Below are positions 22,658 to 32,345 of a stretch of DNA of 64,000 nucleotides, piece after piece. Under the pieces are notes generated by a model. That model worked only from the letters and a program-made list of their open reading frames with translations, did no database searches and had not been told where the DNA came from. The DNA is from Anniella stebbinsi (lineage: Eukaryota; Chordata; Lepidosauria; Squamata; Anniellidae): NCBI GenBank assembly GCA_029215795.1, contig JARDYH010000003.1, positions 16,780,001 through 16,844,000 on the forward strand. The letters run 5' to 3'. Position numbers and translations under genes: made by a program. Within the stretch, counting starts at the first letter, position 1. The number at the start of each line of letters is the position of its first letter.

Positions 22658-22838
22658 GAAGGAAATCCCAGATGGAGGAAGTCCAGGATGAACTCATTCA
22701 CCGACTCACGATCGGCCGGAGTGCTGCCCAAAAGAAGTTCCATGTGCCACGCCCTAATGTCCCAGTAGTCAATATCAACTATGACTCCTCTCCGGAAGAT
22801 GTGAAAATTTGGCTACAAGTCAAAGGATTCAACCCAGT
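22658..22838 (+). CDS. EPS8: EPS8 exon: start of the C-terminal effector region
   Basis: Acceptor cattcag, donor cagt|gtaagt. The exon completes Arg and encodes RKSQMEEVQDELIHRLTIGR, SAAQKKFHVPRPNVPVV, and NINYDSSPEDVKIWLQVKGF. The amphipathic helix MEEVQDELIHRL begins the EPS8 C-terminal effector region, which in mammals caps barbed ends and bundles actin filaments and takes part in the Sos1/Abi1 complex. SSPEDVKIWLQVKGF starts the SAM-like helical bundle. This is one of the most conserved parts of the protein, and only a few residues differ from the mammalian sequence I remember. The exon ends two bases into a Val codon. Confidence 0.98.
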
Positions 22839-23805
22839 GTAAGTCTAGAGGAACAACATGTTTTTCTTTAAAAAATTATCCAAACTAAGAAACAGGCTGA
22901 AATTAATAATGCAAGAACTGCCCCCTTTCCCTACTCTCTCAGATTATTTTACAACCTCGGAGAGGCAGCCAGAGTAGTTTCCTCCATGCCGGCTATGAGG
23001 GGGAGGAAGCGGGTTGCTCAGACTCCTGGGTCCGAAGTTGGGGCACTATGGCCTCCAAATTCTCTATAGGGGCCATGGGTTTGCTCTCCCCAGCAGTAAA
23101 ATAAATTTAGGTTTCAAAAGAAATTAATTATTGCATATATTTCAGTTTGGCCTCCAACAATATTTTCCCCTAGAAAAAAAATGGTGTGTTTCTTCCTATA
23201 GCTTCAACATTTCTGGAAAATGTATCCTTCTAGGACCAACCAACGGTGTTACCTGAACTATTTTTGATCCTATCTATGGATGCATTTGAGCCCCATTGAA
23301 GTTGATGGGAGAGTTAAATGTGTGATTAATATGTCTCCAATACGATTCATGCATAGTGAACCATTTGGCTGGATTTTGCCTTATATTTTGACATGCTTGC
23401 CTAAGTTGTTTCTTACAAATATGCAACGTGATCATATTCTGTTCCCACTTCCTATTTAAATAACCTTTTTTTTATTTAAAAAATCCGCCAAATTGCAAAA
23501 GCAGGAGCAGATTAAAAGGTGGTGCTGGACTCTTTCCCCTGTTTGAGCTCAACTTGGCATCAAACAAATACGTTTCGATTTTTGGCTTTCAAGAGCCTAA
23601 TGTAAAATGAACAGCCTGAGAGTGCAATCCAATGCATGTTGACTAAAAATTAAGCACCATGTAGTTCAGCCTGAATGATTTTAGGTTGTGTGATGCAAGT
23701 AAGCAGCTGCTTTACTTTTCCACAGGAGTGGGGAACCTGAGCCTCACCAGATGTTGTTGATTTCCCAACTCCCATCAGCCCCAGTCAGGGATGATGGGAA
23801 TGTAG
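22839..23805. other. EPS8 intron
   Basis: 22950-23075 resembles part of the TIR element at 39237-39669 (cctcggagaggcagcca, gagggggagga). 23725-23805 is half of a foldback repeat. Nothing else was recognised. Confidence 0.4.
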
Positions 23806-24124
23806 TGGGGTGACCATATGGAAAGGATGACAGGGCTCCTGTATCTTTAGCAGTTACACAGAAACGGGAATTTCAGTAAGTGTCATTTGTAGGCATGAAA
23901 CACTTGGTGAAATTCCATCTTCATCACAACAGTTAAAGCTGCAGGAGCCCTCCCCTCTCTTGTATCTGGTCAAGAGGGCAAGCTCCTGCCTCTTTAACTG
24001 TTGTGATGAAGGGGATATTTCACCAGGTGCTGCATGCATACACATGGCACCTGCTGAAATTCCCTTTTCTGTGCGACTGTTAAAGATAAAGGAGCCCTGT
24101 CCTCCTTTCCATATGGTCACCTTA
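23806..24124. mobile_element. Foldback hAT-type MITE, full length, 319 bp
   Basis: The ends are TGGGGTGACCATATGG and, on the right, CCATATGGTCACCTTA, inverted repeats of one another with few mismatches. The flanking 8-bp duplication is GAATGTAG (23798-23805 and 24125-24132). The interior is a long palindrome: 'atgaaacacttggtgaaatt'/'ttcaccaggtgctgcatgca' and 'aacagttaaagctgcaggag'. An 8-bp target duplication with short TIRs indicates hAT. There is no transposase, so it is non-autonomous. Confidence 0.85.
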
Positions 24125-24240
24125 GAATGTAGTCCAACAATATGTGGAGGACCGCAAGTTCTTGGCCATATAGCCTATTTTACATTTTCTTAAATGGATG
24201 TCAAAACTTCATTGTCCTTATATTACTGCTAAATATACAG

Positions 24241-24370
24241 GACCATCAACAGCCTTGGCGTTTTGACTGGTGCTCAACTGTTCTCCCTCAACAAAGACGA
24301 ACTGAAGTCTGTATGTCCTGAGGGAGCTCGCGTATACAGCCAAATTACGGTCCAGAAAGCTGCATTGGAG
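24241..24370 (+). CDS. EPS8: EPS8 exon: SAM-like domain
   Basis: Acceptor aaatatacag, donor ggag|gtacgt. It completes Val and encodes [20 protein letters not shown], then [20 protein letters not shown] and ALE, ending in phase 0. The [20 protein letters not shown] segment is the SAM/pointed-like helix arrangement (LxGxxLFxLxKxEL) that forms the core of the EPS8 C-terminal actin-binding bundle. Near identity to the mammalian protein here is the strongest single evidence for EPS8 rather than an EPS8-like paralogue. Confidence 0.98.
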
Positions 24371-24424
24371 GTACGTATGAGCTAGTTTCCCCCTGAATAC
24401 ACTAAACTGCCATCCTAACAGTGA

Positions 24425-24585
24425 ACTGGGGAAGGGTCGTGGGTCTGTGGTAGAGCATGTCCAGGTGGGGCTGGGAAATTCCTGCCGAAATCCTGGAGAG
24501 CCACTGCCAGTCAGCATTGACAATTCCGGCCTAGATGGACCAACGGCCTAACACAGTATAAGACGGCTTTGATGTTCCATCCTTA
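24425..24585 (+). repeat. tRNA-Ala-type SINE with internal deletion
   Basis: It reads 'gtctgtggtagagcatgtcc' joined directly to 'aggtggggctgggaaattcc', then 'ctggagagccactgccagtc' and 'ctagatggaccaacggccta'. The anticodon and B-box region is deleted. Confidence 0.7.
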
Positions 24586-24794
24586 TCTGCTCTGACTGTA
24601 CAGTGTAGTTGCCATGTTTTCCACAAGAGGTGGAATGTGCAAAGCAGGTACTTGATAAGTTTCAATGAAGCTCAGGCTCTTGCTTCATCTCGAGACCATG
24701 ATGCAGTGCATCTGTGAGTGGATTTGTGAAAGCAGGAATCTGTCTTCAACGGATGCTTCAGATGTAATGCTAAATCATAGTTTGGCACAGAAAT

Positions 24795-24915
24795 AGGCAA
24801 TCCGGTGCCCTCAAGATGTTTTGAACTGCAGCTCCCATCAGTCCCAGCCAGCATGGCCAACCATCAGGAATTATGGGATATGTAGTGCAAAACACTTGAA
24901 GGGCCTACCCCTGGT
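24795..24915. repeat. Palindromic 'gactacaactccc' repeat
   Basis: 'aggcaatccggtgccctcaa', 'cagctcccatcagtcccagc' and 'tatgggatatgtagtgcaaa' show the same arrangement as 3811 and 61668. Confidence 0.6.
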
Positions 24916-25160
24916 CTGGCAAGCCTAGGGTTCACATATGGCCCTTCCCCTCTCCTTTAGAACAGCCACAAAGGTGAGAAGCTTCTATTATAGATTAACT
25001 GCAGTTTAGTGGCTCGTCCAAACTCTGAGCTGTGGTTAGCAGAAACAAGCCAACTTCATGAAGGAGGGTGCAGGCCTGTAGGAGAATAGGGCCATTCTTG
25101 TGGCACTAAACTATGGTTTAGCATTGCATCTGAGTTATAGCCAGTGATCCTAACCCTAAT

Positions 25161-25470
25161 CCTTTACACTGAGTGCCAAGTTGTTTACTTTGGCTGGCAG
25201 AAGGGCCAAAGTAAACAACTTAGCACTCAGTGTAAAGGCTTGGGGAAGCTGTGTATTTTCCCCCGCTGGATTAATGGCCATCACCATTAATGCAGCAGGG
25301 GGAAAAGGTCAAAGGGCACAGGTCAGGTCAGGTCTGACCAGACCTGTGCCCCCTTTGTCCGTTCAGTAGCTTTGGGGTGAAAATCCTCTGGGTGTGTCCG
25401 CCTGGGCCCGTGAGGGCCAGATGTGGGGCCGTCCACGGTCCTTGTGGGCCCAGGCGGATTTTCACCCTAA
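25161..25470. repeat. Four consecutive hairpin-forming palindromes
   Basis: Hairpin 1: 25161-25194 pairs with 25205-25238 (34 bp, one mismatch, 10-base loop). Hairpin 2: 25256-25277 pairs with 25284-25306. Hairpin 3: about 25307-25330 with 25334-25360 (gcacaggtc / gacctgtgc core). Hairpin 4: 25377-25425 with 25428-25468 (cgcctgggccc / gggcccaggcg and gggtgaaaatcc / ggattttcaccc). There is no coding content. It may be a composite foldback transposon or a segmental structure of its own. Confidence 0.85.
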
Positions 25471-25509
25471 TGCTTATGGAGTGTGACATGGGCCCCTACG
25501 GTTATCAGT

Positions 25510-25971
25510 TGTTAGAAATGTCCATTCTGTTTTAGAAAAGGACAACACAATCTGGAAAGTTGAAAGCGAGTTTCTTTATTGCAAAGCCTTTTGCAAAAGG
25601 GGTGTGGCTATACAAGCTTGGCACACACCAAAAATCATAAATCATACAGCATTTATTCCCTGTCCCCGGCCGGAAAAGGTCCCTCCTATAAAAAAGTTAC
25701 AGCCTATCTGATACGCCTGATTATAACACTAAAATCCCTGCCTTTGTTCATCCTCCCCTCTCCTCCACACTTTTACACCCACACATGTATTTACCAGAAT
25801 CATCTGTTTCCTCTATAATTGCAAACAATCTTAGCGAAGCTTGACCTACTGTCATGGTCTAGTTATTTCTACCTGTGTTCCCTACCATCACGCATCCGCT
25901 TCCAACCGCAGCCACCTGTGTTTCCTACTTGCATTAGCTAAGTTCCATCTACTAAATGAAGTCTCATGACA
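25510..25971 (-). mobile_element. Possible solo LTR of an endogenous retrovirus
   Basis: On the minus strand the segment starts TGTCATGAGAC, has a TATA-like TTTTTTATAGGAGG (around 25688-25701), a poly(A) signal AATAAA (complement of 25575-25580), a U5-like GC/T stretch and the end TTTCTAACA. That is the order expected in an LTR bounded by TG...CA. I could not find a matching target duplication or any internal gag/pol/env sequence, so the left boundary and the call itself are tentative. Confidence 0.35.
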
Positions 25972-26230
25972 AAACAGCCAGTGAAACAATTTCCCCATGA
26001 TGTCTCGTGCCTTTCTTCATGCTTCAAAGGCCACAGACACCAGACAATCCTGCTCCACTGTCCACATCTATCTTTAGATATGTTCTTCTTCTTTGCTCAC
26101 TATTGTGCATTTGGCATCTTATATGTGCCTCCTAAATTAAAATTGCTTTAGCTTATTGATTATTGGATTAAATATATGTGCCTAGTCTTTATATGTGCTT
26201 ACTGTATGTTGTAACCCTGTATGTTACTTG

Positions 26231-26576
26231 GACCCCTTCTAGAAGGATTCACTTTGGCGCCTGGCTGCCCTATTATACGCATATTCGCAGAAGCGCATTT
26301 ACTCCTAATATCTCTGTACGAGAGGCGGCGAAGCGCATTACAGGACGACCGAAACGCGCTTTAAACTTGCTGACATGCGGAGAATCGCATGTTTACATGG
26401 TGATAAGGCACTTTAACTGCCGCCGCAAATTAAAAGTCGCAGTTTAACGCGCATTCGATAATGCGCATAATCGGAGGTTTAAAGCGCCTCAGTCCCCAAT
26501 TTGCGCTCCTCTCTTGTAGAGGTAAAAAATTTAATCAGCCTTGAAAGAGCTTTAAACCTCTCTTGTAGAGGCAACC
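26231..26576. mobile_element. CpG-rich GCGCAT element, copy 1
   Basis: It runs from 'gaccccttctagaaggattc' to 'ctcttgtagaggcaacc'. The interior is full of gcgcat/gcgctt (gaagcgcatttactcctaat, cgagaggcggcgaagcgcat, tttaacgcgcattcgataat, gcgcataatcggag). It is clearly homologous to 62527-62876. The TIR core is CTCTACAAG/CTTGTAGAG, decayed on the left. Flanking 'ttg' on both sides is a possible 3-bp duplication. A putative non-autonomous DNA transposon with no coding capacity. Confidence 0.7.
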
Positions 26577-27075
26577 TTGATGAAAAAGCAACATTTCCCA
26601 CATCAGTGCACCTCAGTACCATTATAAAGCAGAAGTCTAGCTCTAGCCTTGGCTTCTAAGGCAAGGGTGCAAATCTGGCCCTCCGGAGTCCCAACCAGGT
26701 CCTCCGGGATTCCCCAGGTTTCCACGCCCCCTTCCCCTGTTTGTCTGAGAGCCCAGCCACACGATCCACAGAACTACACAATGCTGCCCTTGCTGGATCT
26801 CACCACTTCAGACTGCACGTTGGAAAGGCTCTCCCATATTGAAACAAGCAAGCAAACGATGCCATGCAGGTTGAAAATGAGTGTGTTATCAGGAATGGCC
26901 TCTAGCCAGGATGTTCCCCAAAGCCAAGAGAGCGGGGGCCAATTGTGGTGGGATATCAACTTTTCAGAAGCTTCGCTGGGCATTTTATGGCTAAGAAATC
27001 CATTTCAAGCCTTGGCTCCGAAAAGTAAGATGGATGAGCTTACTTCTCTGCCCCCACCCCGTTCTGATTTTGCAG
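26577..27075. other. EPS8 last intron, 3' part
   Basis: No repeat was recognised with confidence. A 173-codon open frame that starts at 26649 runs into the last EPS8 exon in a different frame; it is a shadow and not a gene. The acceptor is tgattttgcag at 27075. Confidence 0.5.
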
Positions 27076-27189
27076 GCTACCAGTGGAAATTCAGAATTAC
27101 AAGCGATCATGAAACGGCGGCAAGAGAAGCTCAGCGCAGCCGCCACGGACTCAGGAGTAGAGTCTTTTGACGAGAGCAGTGGTCACTAA
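27076..27189 (+). CDS. EPS8: EPS8 terminal coding exon with stop codon
   Basis: 38 codons including TAA (27187-27189). The encoded sequence is ATSGNSELQAIMKRRQEKLS followed by AAATDSGVESFDESSGH and stop. The helix ELQAIMKRRQEKLSAA is the final amphipathic helix of the EPS8 actin-binding bundle, and the acidic SGVESFDE-GH tail is the typical EPS8 C-terminus. Acceptor ttttgcag and phase 0 match the preceding exon. Together the seven exons give an uninterrupted frame of 344 codons (1,032 coding bases including the stop) with no frameshift. Confidence 0.98.
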   Translation, partial: ATSGNSELQAIMKRRQEKLSAAATDSGVESFDESSGH

Positions 27190-28535
27190 ATTGTATTTTC
27201 TGTTATTATTATTTTGTTATGGTTTCAAAACGAAGAGAGAGGAATTCCATTGTCATTGGCATTGTTCCATCATGCTTTGTTTTAGGAAGCCATGAAGGGG
27301 GAAATGTCTGCTTGATGATGACTATTTATGTAGATATGACTTAATGCCATAAAGAAAGCATGCAGTTGGGAGGTCAGGCGCAGGAGCAACTCCTGCGCCT
27401 TCTCTCCCTCGATTTAAGAGTATATTTAAAGGGAAAATTCTCTGGGAGTCCTTAACCAGCACTCCTTGAACTGGTTTGTTGAAAACCGATCATTTCCTGC
27501 TTTTTCTTTTTTTTTAAGCGGACAAGCGAAATCGCATTGCTACGTTTGAGCCATTCATAGACACTGATCCAGCTGACGAAATGTGTTGAAATCTTCGGGC
27601 CAGTGTGGATACAAAGGGCCACGATCTGTCTTTTAAGTCCCATTGACCTCAATGGGAAGGTTAAGCCTAGGCTTATCTCTGCCATTGACATCAATGAGAG
27701 CCTCAAAGGACTTTAGCAGAGCCTTCACTGGGGCAACCCCTTACCCTTCTCATTCATCCCAATCCTGTGGTCCATAGTGATGGCCTCGTTCCTTTCATTT
27801 TCCATTTCCGAGCACCAAGACGTCCAATCTATTCAAAAGTTTCTGAATGCCAACCATCGGAGGCTGAGTATTTTTGATATCAGCTGCAGTCCTGTTCTTA
27901 CAATTCTTCTGGCAGCATCACGAGATGGGTTCTTAATGGAAGCATAGAGAGCAAAATTATTTATTCTGGATTTCAATTTTATTGCTGTTCCAGTGGGAAT
28001 AAGCACAAACCAATAAAGACATCACTAAAGGAAACAATAGCACAAATGTCAATTTTTTAAAAAGTGCAGGGGGCAGTTTGACCCTCTTTTGGTACCCGGG
28101 TGGTTATTCACAGTATTATTCTTAAGAGTGTTGCATTTTTTTTATTTTTGGTTTAACTTCACCAGTTAATTGGGAAGGGAACCCTAGGTTTTGCGGTGGC
28201 AAATAGGAAAGGTGTTTCTAATGTTTAAAGAACAAACAAACAAAATGCAGAGAATAAAATGTTCATTTCCAACCGTAATCTTTTAAAATATGGCCAACCT
28301 AAGTATAGACAAATATTACAGTAAATGTTGTGGGGTTTGGGGACCACAATGACTTTTTTATTATCATTTTTCCCCATGCAAAACGTTCTATTCTGTCACT
28401 TGTATATAAAGGCATCAAAATCCCATCATGTCATTTAGAAGAAATTAATCACCTAGTTTTATTAATTTTCATGGTGCCTTTTTTTCACATGACTCAGCTG
28501 AAAGTCTGCAATAAACAATCTTTGATGTACGTGAA
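27190..28535 (+). other. EPS8: EPS8 3' untranslated region
   Basis: This is mostly A/T-rich, repeat-poor sequence running from the stop to just beyond the last strong poly(A) signal. One insertion-like piece, 27625-27715, contains the 'tcccattgacctcaatggga' palindrome common in this genome. Earlier AATAAA hexamers are at 28012-28017 and 28253-28258. The extent is inferred from the signals, not seen from transcripts. Confidence 0.65.
28510..28515 (+). terminator. EPS8: Distal EPS8 poly(A) signal AATAAA
   Basis: 'ctgcaataaacaatctttga' is followed by T/G-rich 'tgaaatggtttgcatt', a good downstream element. It gives a 3' UTR of about 1.35 kb. Upstream alternatives at 28012 and 28253 could produce shorter forms. 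Confidence 0.6.
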
Positions 28536-29174
28536 ATGGTTTGCATTATCTGTCACGATAAAGAGGTGGGACTGAAGCAAAGGGGGATAGGTTTTTCGTT
28601 TGCCTCAAGAGAACTGATTCAGACATTCATAGAAGACTGGTGGTATAGTCCCAGGAGAGCTATACTGCTTCAGGGGTCAGGCCCACACTTGCCCGTTTGA
28701 AAGTATTTCTGCTCAATATCAGATACAGAATCATAAAATAGTAGAGTTGGAAGGGGCCTATAAGGCCATCAAGTCCAACCCCCTGCTCAATGCAGGAACC
28801 CTGCTCAGTGCAGGCTGTGGTGAAGCGTTCTAATCTAACCTCTCAAATGTGCCTGCTTTCCAACTGCAAGGAGCTTTTGAGAGGAAACTTCTAAATGTGG
28901 CCCTCAGCTGCATTCCAACCTCATATAGCCCCCAGCATGTGCTATTTAATTGTTTTGAACATGCTTATAAGGGAAGGAATTCTAAAACTCCATTATGGGG
29001 GGCTTCCATGAAATAACTATCCAGTGGAGATCTGGATTCCTCGTTAAGCTAAATGCTCTGGAAAACAGGGTGCCTGTCGGTTTGGTGGTCCTCGTGGTAT
29101 AATTATGTAGAGTGTTCCCTGCCATTCAAAATGTGGTGGCACCCCTCATAAAGGTCAGGTGGCCTTCTCCAACC
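28536..29174. other. Intergenic DNA after EPS8; CR1 tail
   Basis: 28728-28802 is a minus-strand CR1 3' tail (aatcataaaatagtagagtt, ggaaggggcctataaggcca). The rest is unremarkable. Confidence 0.55.
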
Positions 29175-29645
29175 TAAGAACATAAGAAGGGCCAGGCTGG
29201 ATCAGATCAAGGGTCCATCTCATCCAGCACTCTGTTCTCTGTTCTCCAGCACTCTGTTCTCACAACCAACCCACAAGTAGGACATGAGTGCAATACCGCA
29301 CAGACTCACACACAGACATGCGTGCTCATGTTCCCCAGCAACCAGTGTACATATACAGCCTCTGATACTGCAGGTAGCGCATAGCTATCAGGACTAGTAG
29401 CCATCGATAGCCTTCTCCTCCATGAATTTGTATAACCCCATTTTAAAGCCAGCCAAATGGGTGGCCGTCACTACATCTTGTGGTAGCAAAATCCATACTT
29501 TAACAAGCACTTCCTTTTATCTGTCTGGTGCCCTCCAGATGTTTTTGGACTACATCTCCTAGAATTCTCGACCATTGGCAATGCTGTCTGTGGTTGATGG
29601 GAGTTGTATTCGGAAACATCTGGAGGGCCCAAGGTTGGGGGATGC
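29175..29645 (-). repeat. LINE 3' fragment and a palindromic repeat
   Basis: 29175-29510 is the CR1-superclade 3' element (ctggatcagatcaagggtcc; ctcctccatgaatttgtata), with a local duplication of 'ccagcactctgttct'. 29525-29645 is a foldback repeat (ggtgccctccagatgttttt / aacatctggagggcccaagg). Confidence 0.65.
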
Positions 29646-30513
29646 TAAGGTAGGGGAAGCTCTCCGTGCGTTGTCATCTGGGGGAAATTGGTAGCTTGAC
29701 CAATGCACGGGAGAAAATGTGGAGGACCACAAGATGAGCAGGTGCAGCTTATGGATCATACAACAAGGGTCCCAGAAAGCAGCTCAGCATAGGAACCCAC
29801 TACCTTCCAATCTGGCACAGGTCTAATGCCACTTTCGAGCATAGGTTCTGCTGCTGGAGACCCAGACCAGGAGGACTCTGGATGGTTGTAGTTGACTATT
29901 TTGCCCCACATCTAAGCATGTTTGTGATGCGTTAGTATGTATAGTGATGCTGCTTTTCAGCCAAAGGCTCCCAGTTTAAACTATCAGTTTAAATAATAAT
30001 TTAAATCAACAATCAAAATAAGATACAGGAATATCAATTCGGAACTTGATGCCTGCTAGAATTTCAATCATGTAAAAACAACAGCAATACCATCTTGACA
30101 GAAAAGCATAGTCTTTCCTATCCCTCAGAAAAATAAGAGGGATGGGGGGGGGGGGTCCAGACACGCTTAGCAAGAGACGGTTTTCTAGAGTTTAGGTGCC
30201 AATGCAGGGAAGTCCCTGTCCAACATACCCACCCATCTTGCTTCGGACAATGGTGGGATGCAGAGCAGTGTTCCTCCCAAAGATCACCACAGGCTTGCAG
30301 AATTGTGCGTGTGGCAAATGTTCTCCCCTCTTGATAGGACAATCCAGGTGTCCAGCTGGAGGAGAGAGCTTACCCCCAAGATGCTCTGGTCATTGAATTG
30401 TTGCTGTTTATGGGATGCAGTTTTGAAAAAGTGTAGGCAGTATCTGCATAAGACTTCTATTGAAGAGGCTTTCCCTTCCCCACAAAATCCTTAATCTCTC
30501 TCTCTTTCTCTCT

Positions 30514-30558
<45 letters not shown>

Positions 30559-31060
30559 ATTCCTTGTTGCCACACTGCTCTATACTGACACACATACACA
30601 CTTTCCCTGTTGTTGCCACACGATGCCTTGCACTTTTTACTCTTTTGTGTGAACGCTCACCAATTCTTCAAAAATAGCATTGATTTTTGTGAAGTATTTG
30701 AGCTACTTTTGGCAAGCCCAGTGAGATGGAGTACACTTGATTGACTCTTCTCCTTTTCCCCCCGTGTCCAGGAGTACAAAGTTTGAGTATTTGGGGGCAG
30801 TCACATCAGTGCGTATGTTTGTGTCTGTGTGCTTTGTTTGTTACTTTCGGAATACAGCAGCTCTTGCAATTTGCAAGAGGCAAAGGCCTGTGAAATCAGG
30901 TGCAGGCAGATATTTTTCGGGGTGTGTGTGTGGGGGGTCTCCAGCCCTTCTCCCGCCCCTTGCCTTTACCCATCCCATTTCCCTTACTTTGTCCCCCCTC
31001 CCCCTTTTACCCATATGAACATTTATTGGATATTCAATCATAAAGGACATTGTTTTTATT
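29646..31060. other. Intergenic; microsatellite and a LINE fragment
   Basis: 30110-30330 (gtccctgtccaacatacccacc) may be an inverted L2-like fragment, with a G run at 30146-30154. 30493-30557 is (TC)n followed by (CA)n. 30920-30940 is T/G-rich. No exon was recognised. Confidence 0.45.
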
Positions 31061-32160
31061 CCTTTATTTATTAAACGCTGTAGACATTTATTTGCAAGGG
31101 GGGGATGAGGAGATGTTCCTTAAGCCTCAGCATTGATGGGGTGTTGTGGTAACACTGGCCAGAGGGAGGGGCTTCCAAGGTGATATTAGCCATCGGGAAC
31201 CCTCCTCCTGGCCTCTTTGAAGCATGGCTCCCAGCAGAGAGGCTCCCAACAGAGTGATTCCTTTTCGTTCCTGCTGCTGGGAGAAACAGTGCTCCCTCAG
31301 AGGCAAGCGGTTCTCCGGTGCAGCAGCAGGGCAGCTGGAAAACTGTCCCTGCTGCGTCTGGATTCCTACTCAAAGGCCCCCTCACTTCAGTGCTTATTGC
31401 TTGAGACATTACAGTTTGCCTGGGCACACCCGGCACACCCCTTCCGCACGCCTATATTCCCAAAGCTGATTCCCATCTCTCTCTCCCTCTCCCTCCCTCC
31501 CTCCCTCCCTCTCCCTCTCCCTCCATACTGAGTGTAGCAAAGAAAGAAAGTGCTGAAAACCAGCTGTTTTAGAAAGACACCCATTTTGCCTTTGTGTTGC
31601 TCAACGCAGGAGATTTTGCAAGGGATTGGAGAACGACCAAATAAAAAAAAACAGGAAGCGAAACATCCGAGACATTTTGCTTTGATCAGTGTTATTATTT
31701 TTTTTTTTGCTGTTCATGTTCACACAGCTCCGGCCCCAAGTTCAGATTCTAAACTCTACAACCTCAGATAAGCTAAGCCTAACACACATATACTTTTAAC
31801 ACACATTGCTGCAAAACTCAGGACAGTTCCAACAGAATGAAATCGACCCAATTGTCAGAGCTTCCCTCCCCACATCCTTCCATGGATTGCAAAGCAACGC
31901 AGCAGTAGCCTTCTGCTATGAAAAGCCTATTTACCAACCCAAACAATTACACCGATGAATGATCTATGGGTTTGGTCTCAAGAACGCAAGGATATTTGGT
32001 TTCAGTGTACTGGTTTGGTACTTTGAGCAAAAAAATATGAGAGTCTGAACCACCATTCACCCGGACTTTAACTAGAACCGATTTTCAATGTCAGAGTTCA
32101 GGTATGCAACTGATTTTTGTTGCCAGAGCTCAGACATGGATATATGTTCGATTGCCAGGT
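31061..32160. other. Intergenic; CT-rich tract
   Basis: 31471-31525 is a (CTCC/CT)n tract. Open frames at 31071-31436 (both strands) have no family match. 31625-31705 holds A and T runs. Confidence 0.45.
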
Positions 32161-32345
32161 GTCTTTGTTCTACTCGGCTACTTCACACTAGCGCTTAATG
32201 TGCGCTTGCACAACTCCATATTAGTTACTGCAAATTAACTAGCGCATGTCTGTAACTCTGCAAGTGCATATTCTGCATGCTTGTGTTAATGCACTAATGT
32301 GCCTTAGCGCTAATGTGAATTAGCGCAACTTCCTCTCCAAAAGCA
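32161..32345. repeat. GCGC-rich palindromic repeat
   Basis: It runs from 'ttcacactagcgcttaatgt' to 'cttagcgctaatgtgaatta', with 'agcgc' cores and partially complementary ends. It probably represents another foldback MITE family with GCGC motifs (compare 26231). Confidence 0.45.

Noticed and set aside
26649..27170. 173-codon open frame on the plus strand
   Set aside because: It overlaps the last EPS8 exon in another frame and runs across its acceptor. It has no recognisable domain, whereas the true frame matches EPS8 exactly.
31071..31436. 121-codon minus-strand frame in the EPS8-PTPRO intergenic region
   Set aside because: No conserved motif, no splice or promoter context, and low-complexity flanks.
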